Shown piece by piece: positions 1 through 9,449 of a stretch of 64,000 nucleotides of DNA. Position 1 is the stretch's first letter. Each line of letters starts with the position of its first letter. The position numbers and the translations under genes are program-made. This stretch comes from Dermanyssus gallinae. Its lineage: Eukaryota; Arthropoda; Arachnida; Mesostigmata; Dermanyssidae. Below the pieces are notes generated by a model that saw only the letters and a program-made list of their open reading frames with translations, searched no databases and had not been told where the DNA came from. The stretch is taken from contig QVRM01001788.1 in NCBI GenBank assembly GCA_003439945.1, forward strand, positions 238,501-302,500, in the 5' to 3' direction.

Positions 1-434
1 AAGGAGAAGTCATCCGTACATTAGTTTCGCTCGGTCGCTTTTTCTCCGTGTGTTTGTCTGTCTGTCTCTGTTCTTGTCTCTCCCTTCCTACCTCCCTCGC
101 GTTCCCGTAACTACTGCCCTTTGTACAGGTAACGTCTCTAATATTGTATATACAATCAATCAATCAGCCAGTCCATGTGTCGCATTGATATGTATACGCA
201 AACTGGATTATGTAAGCATATGTCTCGTAAGCATCGGTTAAGGAAGGCTGAGTTACGCCGAGGTGGCACAGTGTGACTGCACAGAGAGAGCGAGAGAGAG
301 AAGCAAGGACTAAAATTACGATTACATGCTGTCTATAGGGATATGGGTAAATAGGTTAACAGGTGGGTAGCTAGTTAGAAAGATAGATCGATAGATAAAA
401 AAACAGTAATGCGTGCAGCATTTTCCAGCGTGAA
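1..434. other. 3' flank of the minus-strand gene
   Basis: The presumed 3' UTR or flank. A GA-rich run lies near 281-301 and short GATA-type repeats near 379-396. No convincing polyadenylation signal could be fixed, and no other gene is seen. Confidence 0.3.
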
Positions 435-948
435 TCATGCGAATCTCGCGCGGGCCAACGAAACACGAGAAAACGTTGTTTTCCTTTCTCTCTCTCTGCC
501 TCTTTCTTGACTACTAGTACAGCCACTGAGCATTAACTGCGACATCGACTGACCGAGAATCGCATTCGGCTCGACTTTGATGTTCTGCACCGTGACGGTA
601 CTGCTGTTGCTATTGCTGCTACTGTTGCTACTGCTGTTGTTGCTGGGCTGGGCTCCGAGCTGTTGGCTGTTGTTGGAAAACACGTCCATGCCGCTCTTGC
701 CGATGCTGGCAGACATCGGCGACAGGTTTGGGAGGTTGGCCCCGGCGGCGCTGATCGACGTCTTGTCCAGGCTGTCCATAAGGAAGCTAGAGACGTCGAA
801 CTCCTCGAGGACACTCTCGTCCTCGTTGGCGTTCAGCTCAGCAAGCGTCGGCTCTGGCAACAGCTCAGATTTGATGTCCGTCTTGAACACCGCATTCACG
901 TCGAACTCCATCGGCAACTGCTGCTGCAGCGCGCCAGGTATGCTCACG
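435..948 (-). CDS. Last coding exon of large Q-rich co-regulator: acidic C-terminus
   Basis: On the minus strand the exon begins after a TTTTCATGTGACAG acceptor. Its first base completes a codon left open by the preceding exon, then the frame runs about 170 residues to a TGA at 437-435. The N-terminal half is acidic and hydrophobic, with two related motifs, EFDVNAVF and EFDVSSFL, of the kind seen in activation segments. IKSE (about 873-862) and IKVE (581-570) fit the SUMO consensus psi-K-x-E. A Ser/Asn-rich linker separates them. The final 25 residues are Arg/Glu-rich because a GA-type simple repeat is read as protein, so the true end could differ, for example through an unseen downstream exon. 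I do not recognise the family. Coding status is well supported by phase agreement with the upstream exons; the role as an activator is inferred from composition. Confidence 0.68.
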
Positions 949-1364
949 CTGTCACATGAAAATAGACAGTAGAGGTAATTATAATAATAACAAGGTAATA
1001 TACGCTTCGTTCCTATATATATATATATATATATAGAATTTGCACCTCAGAAGACAGAGACCATTATTAGTAATAGTCACAAGCGAAAGCCCTTCCTAAA
1101 CCCTATTTTAAATGGGTAACACATCCCCTTTTAGGCAACAATGAGTACTCCCCTCCTTGTTCAATATGTATATATATATATATATATATACGCTCTAAAC
1201 AGCAACGATGCAAATGCAATGGCTTTCAACAGCAGCACGCTTGGCGCGCAGGAGGCAGAGTAGTAACTTCTCCAAATGGCTCTAGATGTCCCAAAACAAT
1301 GAAACGTCACGGTTGAAGGTAAGATTTAGCAACGCTTTGTGTCAACACTGCACTTTAACCGCAC

Positions 1365-1622
1365 CTAGACCAGAGTTTATCGGGCCCTTCCGTAGTTTTG
1401 CCAAGGCCGCCGAGGGAACCTTCTCCTCTCTGTCCCTCGATTTCATCCGGTTCAAGTTCCCACATGAGGCCGCATGTCGTGTCTGAGGGATCCGACGACC
1501 TCTTGGAGTCTTCCAGCGAACAAGCAGGTACGCCGGGAAGGTACTCCAGGATATCTGAAGAGGAGAGCCCCCCTCCAAGGTCGGGCACCAATGTCGAGTA
1601 CAACGAGTCTTCTGAAACAAGT
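1365..1622 (-). CDS. Candidate cassette exon, acidic segment (phase 2-2)
   Basis: The frame is open between a TTTCTCGAATCTTAG acceptor and an AG|GTGCGG donor. The exon is 258 nt long. It starts with one base completing a codon and ends with two bases of the next, so it can be included or skipped without shifting frame between the exons at 2175-1907 and 948-435. The product is about 86 residues, without simple repeats: it contains SEDSLYSTLVPDLGGG, then SSSDILEYLPGV and MWELEPDEIEG, acidic residues mixed with Leu/Tyr/Trp as in activation domains. A second acceptor 12 bases further in would break the frame. The donor is weak. It could instead be intronic chance, but the composition and symmetric phase argue for a regulated exon. 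Confidence 0.5.
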
Positions 1623-1906
1623 CTAAGATTCGAGAAACGAGACGCAAAAGATAATTGGGCTTGATCTTTTATGCAATACAATTTTAATTCATGCTGCCAA
1701 GCTATTAGGCTAAATAAACATAAATTTATACCTGCGTTTAGTTCGCCTAATTCATTTTAAGGAAACCGTGTTGCTGTATATAGCCTATCCAACAAGAACA
1801 CTCCACCTCTCCCCGTGCATATTATGGTTTCTCGACGATTCCCGTTGATGCGCCCGTTAATGACGATCTTAAGTAAGCTAGACCGCGGAATGAAGGCGCT
1901 AATTAC

Positions 1907-2175
1907 CGATTCTCGAAGCTGAGATTTTGATTGTTCTGCGTGTTGTTGATGAGGTGCGCGGCTAACAGCGGGGTTGAATTGCTGTTGTCCTGCGGGGGTG
2001 AACCCACCCCGCAGATAGGCCAGTTTGAGCCGAGCAGGCTCGATGATGACGTCCCTGTGACGTCCTGGTCGATGGACGGCGGTGAGAGGGCGCCTGTATC
2101 CAGGAGGCCGCTTCCCGTTAGACCACTAGCCGAATCCGGGGAGTCGACGTAGCTGGGCGACGCCAACTGAATGTT
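1907..2175 (-). CDS. Internal coding exon, Ser/Asn/Pro-rich
   Basis: The acceptor CACTCGGACAG precedes AAC at phase 0, matching the phase-0 donor of the poly-Q exon. The donor is CG|GTAATT, leaving two bases of a codon. It encodes about 89 residues, including IQLASPSYVDSPDSASGL, TGSGLLDTGALSPPSID and an Asn-rich tail with NNTQNNQNLSFEN. Several Ser-Pro pairs suggest proline-directed phosphorylation. There is no recognisable domain. It lies between the poly-Q exon and the acidic C-terminal exons, and codon phase agrees on both sides, the main reason for calling it real. Confidence 0.65.
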
Positions 2176-2815
2176 CTGTCCGAGTGACGAACGACCCAAC
2201 GCAAAAACATAAAACGCACGTATTATTATTATTCCGAAATGAGCGGTCGTTAACATTTTAAGTTTTATGTAATCTATTTGGCAGCGTCATATCTCAAAAA
2301 AGGTTTACAGCACAGAACGCAGAAACCGAAGGACCAGTCCTCGCCACAACATCAAAACTTGCCTACCGACTGGACGTTTTCTAAGGGTTACTCTACGGTT
2401 TTACAGCTACCAGAGACGCCAATTACCCGGCCGCGGGTTGATTGAAAGACGAAAAAAACGTCTATCTCAAGTTCGCTTCACCTGTACGTATGTAGACTAT
2501 CCGTCCATTTGTTCGCAGAAGTCTACGCGAGCGATGTGAAGATGTACATATACTGCAATAGGTGGGAGATCGAAATATGCGAAGTTCCACGAAACGCACT
2601 AAGTTCGTGTTTGAGTCCCTCGAACTAAACCTATTTATTCATACGTGTGCAGTGCTGCATTTTGGCTAAAATCACCCTGGACACGTTCGTACGAGTTAAA
2701 CCAAAAACGTCTATCGAAGAACTAAGAAGTTGCTGACAAGTTTCACCATCAAGTTGGGTGCAGTGCACCCGAAACGGTAATTATTGCGGCCGCGCCTCGT
2801 AGAATCAACTGGATT

Positions 2816-3061
2816 ATGCGCTCGCTCGTCGCCAAACAAAAAATCACAAAACTCGATGTACAAAACCTGCAAAATTCCCTTAAAATTGATACAATTGTTA
2901 AAAGGCGTAATTATGGGAAATTTAAGCTTAATGAGGAACTACAGAATTTAAAGAAATTTGCCGTCCGAAGAAGACGATCCTATAAAAAATACCTTACGCA
3001 TCGCGTGCGTGGTGGACACACAAGCTTTTGTAAAGATGATTTCAAAAGGCATAGAGGTTAA
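2816..3061 (+). other. Lys/Arg-rich ORF fragment of a dispersed repeat
   Basis: An 81-residue basic frame lies inside the intron between the 2.1 and 3.1 kb exons, on the opposite strand. A stretch of about 35 bases (from about 2953, AATTTGCCGTCCGAAGAAG onward) recurs with three mismatches or so at 36.14 and 36.32 kb. That marks it as part of a dispersed repeat rather than a host gene. The reading around the shared stretch contains [12 protein letters not shown] cannot assign it to a named transposon family. Confidence 0.35.
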
Positions 3062-3103
3062 GGTCATCTGAATAATGTTTCTCTTTGCTTACTTAGAGCG
3101 TGT

Positions 3104-3136
<33 letters not shown>

Positions 3137-3154
3137 TTATATGTGTTCAGTTAC

Positions 3155-4724
3155 CTGTGAGAGAGCCATTCCACTTGTGGTGCTTGACACACTTCCAGCA
3201 GGGCTTTGCTGCTGCTGCTGTTGTTGTTGTGTTCGTTGCTGCTGCTGCTGTGTGAGTCCACCGCCAGTGGCGCTGCCAGGTAAATGATTCGGGTGGACCA
3301 TCTGTACAGGTGTTAGTAGGTGGTATCCGCCAGTCCGGTCAATGGGACTTCCGCCTGGATTCAACGAGTGTTGACGCTGTTGATGCTGATTACGATGAAG
3401 TTGATGATACAGTTGTTGTTGAAGAAGGTGCGGATGAGGGTGATGCAGGTGGAGGTGACTGCCTTGAAGCGGACTTGATGAAAGATGCAGCCGCTGCAGT
3501 TGCTCTAACTGGGATTGTTGTTGGGCTCTCGTAGGGCTTATGCACGCATGCTGCTGCTGTTGATGTTGTTGTTGCTGCTGCTGCCGCTGTTGTTGCTGTT
3601 GTTGTTGTTGCTGCTGCTGCCGCTGCTGTTGTTGATGCCGGTGTTGTTGCTGCTGTTGTTGTTGTTGTTGCTGCCGCTGTTGTTGTTGCTGCGGTTGCTG
3701 TTGTTGTATTGAGCTTGGATGATTATGGTGCTGATGGTGCGGCGGCTGGAAATGAGCTGACGAACGACCGACTAAGTGATTCGGGATCTGCTGGACAGGG
3801 GAACACGCAACGATTCCAACTCGGCTGGTCTCGTTCGATTGATGTTGATGTAGTCGCTGCTGGTGATTCCCGTCTTGCACTTGTTGCTGCGGGTGATGTT
3901 GTTGTTGTTGTTGCTGTTGTTGTTGTTGCAGATGTTGTTCTCCGGTTTGATGCTGAGATATGTTTTGTTGATGTTGCTGGTGTTGTTGCTGTTGCTGGTG
4001 GTGTTGCTGTTGTTGTTGTTGTTGCTGGTGTTGTTGTTGTTGTTGATGATGTTGCTGTTGTTGATGATGTTGCTGTTGTTGATGATGTTGCTGTCGTTGT
4101 TGTTGTGGTTGTTGTTGTTGTGGTTGCTGTTGGTGTTGCGATTGTTGTTGTTGTTGTTGTTGCTGCGTTGGTGACCAAAATTGCTCTTGCGGCTGCTGGT
4201 TGTTCTGTGCTGGATGTGAATGTGAATGATGACCACCGCTGCTTGCGATGGTAGGCGACGCTGTTGTTGTTATTGTTGTTGATGCACCTGCTGCGATTGT
4301 TGTTGTAGCTGCTGTTGCTGGTGTTGTTGTTGCTGCTGCGGGTAGTAGTGGTGTTGGTGTTGTTGTCGTCGTCGTCGTCGTCGCTGTTACGTTTGCAAGG
4401 CCAGTGGGTGGACTGGCAGGGCTGCCGTTACTGCCTCCGAGGTGAACTTTTTGACTGCACAGATGATGGTGATGCTGATGCTGATGCAGGGGAGAATGAG
4501 TCGTCTGACCTGCCGTCGTTACCGTTCCCAGTGAGAGGGGTGGCGGCGGCGGAGGCGGCGCTGTCGGAGCGCTCAGGCTATGCAGTGTGTTGGAAATCGA
4601 ACTCGAGACGGTCGACCGGACCTGCCGGCCTGCGGATGATCCACCGGTGCCACCAAGAACCGTAAACGCGCCGGTTGGGCTCGTCTGACTCGCCTTCGAA
4701 CCGCCCCCGCTTCCCGCCAACAAT
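3155..4724 (-). CDS. Large poly-Gln/His exon of the co-regulator
   Basis: The acceptor TTGCTGTTTCCAG (AG at 4726-4725) and donor CAG|GTAACT (GT at 3154-3153) bound 1570 nt that stay open. The order in the protein is: a Gly/Ser/Thr-rich start (LLAGSGGGSKASQTSP), a seven-proline run, a His cluster (HQHQHHHH), a long Thr run with Ala/Thr, then about 270 residues of Gln/His (plus positions about 3540-4190), and finally less repetitive sequence with GGSPIDRTGGYHLLTPVQ and QQQSPAGSVSSTTSG. The Q tract is made of mixed CAA/CAG codons. Poly-Q and His runs of this size are typical of arthropod transcriptional co-regulators and Mediator-type proteins. The opposite strand reads as poly-Leu/Val over the same stretch and is a shadow. 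The exon is clear; the name is unknown. Confidence 0.72.
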
Positions 4725-5019
4725 CTGGAAACAGCAACAACATGACAGCAACAACAACAACAACAACAATGACAGCAGCAGCAACACACGAAGAGGAACG
4801 AGAAACATTGTTAAATTGATTTGCTTGAATGCGCACAAAATACGAATTGCTACGAACTAAACGGATCATATAATGAGAGATGAATTTGAACTGAACCGCT
4901 CTCGCTCGCCTCTAGAGAGAAAAATAGGCTGTAGCTAATTCAAAATAGCTAACTGACAACAGTGGCTAGATACCGTACCGTGCCGCAGCAGTAAGAACTT
5001 TAATAACGTAAGCTGAACG

Positions 5020-5054
<35 letters not shown>

Positions 5055-6064
5055 CACTAATAAAGAGGGGGAGGGGAGATTCATTCTAGGAGACACTCAC
5101 ACTAGGGAGATTTCGGCATCATCTAGAATCTCTATGTCAACAAGACTGCGAATTGATGGGATAAAAACCGGCAATCACAATCCACATCGGGAAGACCAAG
5201 GTCATGTGCCTTAGTAGAAGAGAAACGTAAGCCGCGGCCTGGGTCACCTTAACTCGAAAGCTCTCGTTCACAAAGCATACACGAACGACGCCAAAACTAA
5301 GGCCCACGCCTCACGAGACATCACAGTGAATAGCCCGATAAACATATTTAAGATCAAGATGTATTCAATGATAATCCAATTTCAAGTTGATTCTATGCTG
5401 GAACAGAGAAATAAATCTGCATTACGTCAACTGAACAAATGTGGAATACTAGGACATCACCTTCCATATCAGGTCATACATCCTAAAGGGTCAGTGTACC
5501 AGAAGTCCGAAGGATGTGACTCGCCTTGAGCGTATCAGCGTAGATTGTTTGCAGAGCGGCTGGCCAAACGAACTCATGCAAATCCAACTAATTTGACGTA
5601 TTTGGTGGTTAACACGGTGCCTATTTACCGATGTCAGCTACTGTCAACACCCCGCCTGGATGGTTGCCCACGCCCTTTATGCTATAAAAAAACATTTTTT
5701 ATTCTTAATAACCTATTGCCTGTCTGCAATTGTAGCTCTCGTCAAATTATGCAACCTAACAAAAGCCTAGCTGAACATGGATCTGTTAAGCGAGTACTAA
5801 GACTGCCTATGCGTCAAGCACTTTTGAGGTCGAATTGTGTAAAGGTAATTATCAGCAGAATGACGTGGCACTATGCGACCACTATAGAGCCTGAAGCTAA
5901 ACCGCATTAATATTGATAAACCGCTATAACATACTTGTGTGCACAAACATCAATGGAACGACTCAGATAACAAAAATGAACAATATGCCATATGCCTAAA
6001 GCACTGTATTTCGAAGAGAATTGATAACTACATCTACGAACTTATGGCGAAATAAAATCATTCA

Positions 6065-6101
<37 letters not shown>

Positions 6102-6103
6102 CG

Positions 6104-6289
6104 TCAAGAACAGCGCTCGCTGAGCTCTGGAGATGATAAGTGGAACTCATGGATGGTCATTTTTGTGTACAGAATAAAGACCCCGACGACTATGAGCAGT
6201 GAAACTAAGACGATTTGAAAGCGCCAAAGCGTGGCACACTGAAATTGCTTGCGTAACGGTCGGGAGGTTACGGGCGGCCCGCCGTACAT
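6104..6289 (-). CDS. Possible first exon of a type II membrane protein
   Basis: The ATG at 6289-6287 has a purine at -3. It opens 61 residues: a short basic N-terminus (SRPLRKQFQC), one hydrophobic span of about 18 residues (FQIVLVSLLIVVGVFILY), then a short hydrophilic part before a stop. This layout is that of type II anchors such as Golgi glycosyltransferases. There is no good donor before the stop and no continuation was found, so it may be chance or a remnant. It lies within the presumed intron of the larger gene. Confidence 0.22.
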   Translation of the reverse strand: MYGGPPVTSRPLRKQFQCATLWRFQIVLVSLLIVVGVFILYTKMTIHEFHLSSPELSERCS

Positions 6290-7792
6290 TTCAAACGATA
6301 ACTTAAACGACTTGTGACGAGAACCCTTTGTGGTCGAACGCGAGGGAAGATACGACTATTAATGGCGACCGCTTCGTACGCGAGTACGCAAGAACCAGAG
6401 TGCGCGCAAACGGGTTGCCTTGCAGTCCTCTCTCATTAAGAAGACGAGTAAGGGCAACCACCCTTGTTTTCTCTCTGAACCGAAATTTACGTTCATTTCC
6501 GGCGAAAAGAGGCGCGAAAAGCCGACCGTTCTGGTCAAACCAGACTTTGCAGTCTGTGCCTTTAAAACTCTCCAACGGGACCGCATTCTTAGAATTGTTT
6601 GAGACATGACCCTCTGTTCTCTTCTGCCCGGATTTTTACAACAGAGGAAAAAAGGTAACGAAGAGAAACTAGAACTTTCGGGGGTGTCGCCCTTTCCAGG
6701 CTCTCTTCAGTAGGGATCTTGACAGATACACTGAGAAACGTTCTGCTGCTCAGCCCGAGAGAGTGGATGATGCTGGAAAACGAACACGATCGCTTCTAAA
6801 AGCTCTTATTGCACTCCCCTAACGGGTTCGAGATCGAACGCATCTAGGAGATTGCCCGACCGAGTGCGGGCGCCCAGGGAAGCCTCTCCAGGCCTGGAGA
6901 AGACCTTTCTCTTTGTAGAAACAGACCAACATAAATTCGGTGCACATGGATCTGCGTTGGCCTGCTTCTAAAAGCCCCTATCGCACACCTGTACTTGCGG
7001 ACACCCGGTTGAGGCCTTGAGTCAACACAGGCTGTCCTGCTCTCGGATCCCCGCAAGCCCCGGTCCCAGACACGCGGCTGTCAATAATCCAATCGCATCC
7101 GCGCTCCGGTCTATGGGTGCTCTGCGCATTCTGGGATAGCCAAAACTCTAAATCCCTCAACATTAAGCCAAGAAGCTATGGAGCTTCTTGGCTTAGCATG
7201 GCCGCCGCTCAGACAGAACAGAAGAGCTAATATTTGGAAATACTCGAGCCTCGCCAAAAACTTTACTTCTCTGTCGTTCGCGACAAGCATTTTGAAGAAA
7301 CAAGCCGACCACATGAATGCTGCCACCGCGACAGGCCAACGCCGCGGGTCCACGTATTTCTTAGTATTCTCATATCTGTCATATCTGTGGACATCCGAAT
7401 TTTAGCACAGCGCCCGTTTGTCAAGCGTGCCCTTAAGTTGTAAAGTTCGCGAGCAAAGCGTATACAAACTAAATTGAATGTCCCTAACGCTCGAAAAAGC
7501 AGACCATGCAAGTGTGTAAAGACTACCTACTATACCGCCGATATGCTTCAATACGTGGGCCACGAACGTTGGAAGAGCGACACCAGAACAACTAACAATG
7601 TTCCGAAGCCGTTAATCGCTTGCATAGTTCCTAAATCTTACTGTGCTAGATAAATTATACTGTATATAATATATATAAACGTGTCAGCCATAGAATCATC
7701 CCCGTACTCGCTCATAAGTCAGGCTCACTTTATTGTTTTGCTTTGTATAAAGTACACAGGCAATGTTAATCACGAATAGTCTCAGTAGAAAA

Positions 7793-7796
<4 letters not shown>

Positions 7797-7843
<47 letters not shown>
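7797..7843. repeat. (TA)n microsatellite
   Basis: An uninterrupted AT-dinucleotide tract of about 47 bp. Confidence 0.95.
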
Positions 7844-7846
<3 letters not shown>

Positions 7847-8156
7847 GAAAGGCGTGTATTCGCCTGCAATATACATAGCACAAATAATCAATCATTCGAC
7901 ACGATTCGAGATCAATGATTTTATTAAATTCGAATGCAACACATATGTATATATTTGTTTGAATTGAATCTTACTGGATTCAAACGCAGCCCTAGAATTG
8001 CTAGTCTCTTCACGCCGACCCTCCATCCCTGCCTACAGGAGCGGACAATAGAAAACTCCGCTGTCTGCTGTAGCGGGTATGTTTTCTTCCTAAATTATGT
8101 CACCTATGTACGCATGATCACTATTGGTAACAGCAACAACAATGATTCCTAAATCA

Positions 8157-8208
8157 GGCGCAGTTTTAGCGTACTTACAAATCAAACGGCGCAGTTTTAG
8201 CGTACTTA
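8157..8208. repeat. 21-bp direct repeat, 31-bp period
   Basis: The sequence beginning GGCGCAGTTTTAGCG occurs at 8157-8177 and again, identical over 21 bp, at 8188-8208. A GTAAGT donor-like site lies on the minus strand inside the first copy. Confidence 0.8.
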
Positions 8209-9146
8209 AAAGCGAAAAAGAACAACATTCAACACACACGGTCCGGGTAATACTCAGACTCATACCATCGAGTGACCTGTGAGTGACGTAAACCCCTTCC
8301 ATAGGCGATCAAGCTGCGTCCGGTTCCCTCGTCTGAACCCCCTCTGTAAATTGTTTACAAGCCTCTAGGAGGTATTTGGCAAAAAGCGTTCTTTCATCGG
8401 AACGTGGTGCTACAGATGAAGACATGCAATAGCAACAATGGTAGTAGCAGTACTAGTTTCGTTGCATCCTTTAATCACCCCATCACTAAGGATGGACATC
8501 ATCATCACGATCATCATCAAAATTACCACCACCCCCACCACCAGCACGAACACCCCCACCGCCACCACCACCACGCCTTTCGCTAAAATTCCTTCTAGTC
8601 TGCGTCATCGTGGTTCGATCGTCGACACATCCAGCCGACACTATCGTGTCTCCGCTGCTGCATCGCCTGCGTACGGCCAGGAGCATACCAACGGACAGCA
8701 GCAGCATCCAAATAGCCCCTCTTCTACTGCCGGTGCAGTACGAAGAGTGTTAGGTGAACCCTGCGTGACCAGCAGGGTTTAGGATCTAACCCTCTATCTC
8801 CTATGAACGAAAGTTCGTCCACATACACACACACACAGCCATTCGCCGAAGACACTAGCGAAGACAACTCTTGCCTCCCAAAAGACATCGCGCGAGCCTC
8901 CCTCGGTCGCGTATGAGTTCGAACTCGATCGGCAGAGCCCTCTCCCGCGGGTGCCACATGGTAAAGGGGGCGGCGAGCTGGATATCAGCTCGACCAACAG
9001 CATCATTCTTACCGCCATCCCGATGCAGGCGGACGCCAGCAGAAAACAGTAACAGCAGCAGCAGCAGCAACAACAACACCTTCATCTCACACAGACACAC
9101 AACTCTCCGTCGGCCCGTTGCGTTCGGGGGCAGCATGAAAGCCCCC

Positions 9147-9449
9147 GCTCCTCCGTACTCCCACCCCCGCTCCTCCGTACTCCCACCCCCGCTCCTCCGT
9201 ACTCCCACCCCCGCTCCTCCGTACTCCCACCCCCGCTCCTCCGTACTCCCACCCCCCGCTCTTCCGTACTCCCACCCCCGCACCTCCGTACTCCCACCCC
9301 CGCACCTCCGTACTCCCACCCCCGCTCCTCCGCACTCCCACCCCCGCTCCTTCGCACTCCCACCCCCGCTCTTCCGCACTCCCACCCCCGCTCCTCCGTA
9401 CTCCCACCCCCGCTCCTCCGCACTCCCACCCCCGCTCCTCCGTGCTCCC
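9147..9449. repeat. 22-bp C-rich minisatellite, about 14 copies
   Basis: A tandem array with a 22-bp unit containing GCTCCTCCGTACTCCCAC plus a C run. Variants have T or A for C, and one has an extra C. The minus strand has regular GGGGG and GGG runs in every unit, so G-quadruplexes are plausible. Both strands stay open here only because of the periodicity. Confidence 0.9.

Larger units (their letters stand above)
4725..8156. other. Presumed intron, left part: mostly unassigned
   Basis: It contains an (AAT)n run near 5020-5050, (TA)n at about 6069-6101 and 7797-7843, and a 121-residue open frame on the plus strand (5545-5910) that I do not recognise. From 6.3 to 7.5 kb both strands hold fairly long frames without simple repeats, which may be a decayed element or small exons. 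No domain was identified. Confidence 0.3.

Noticed and set aside
3515..4445. Plus-strand poly-Leu/Val frames
   Set aside because: Antisense shadows of the poly-Gln exon.
9147..9449. CRISPR array
   Set aside because: Tandem repeat without spacers in a eukaryotic setting.
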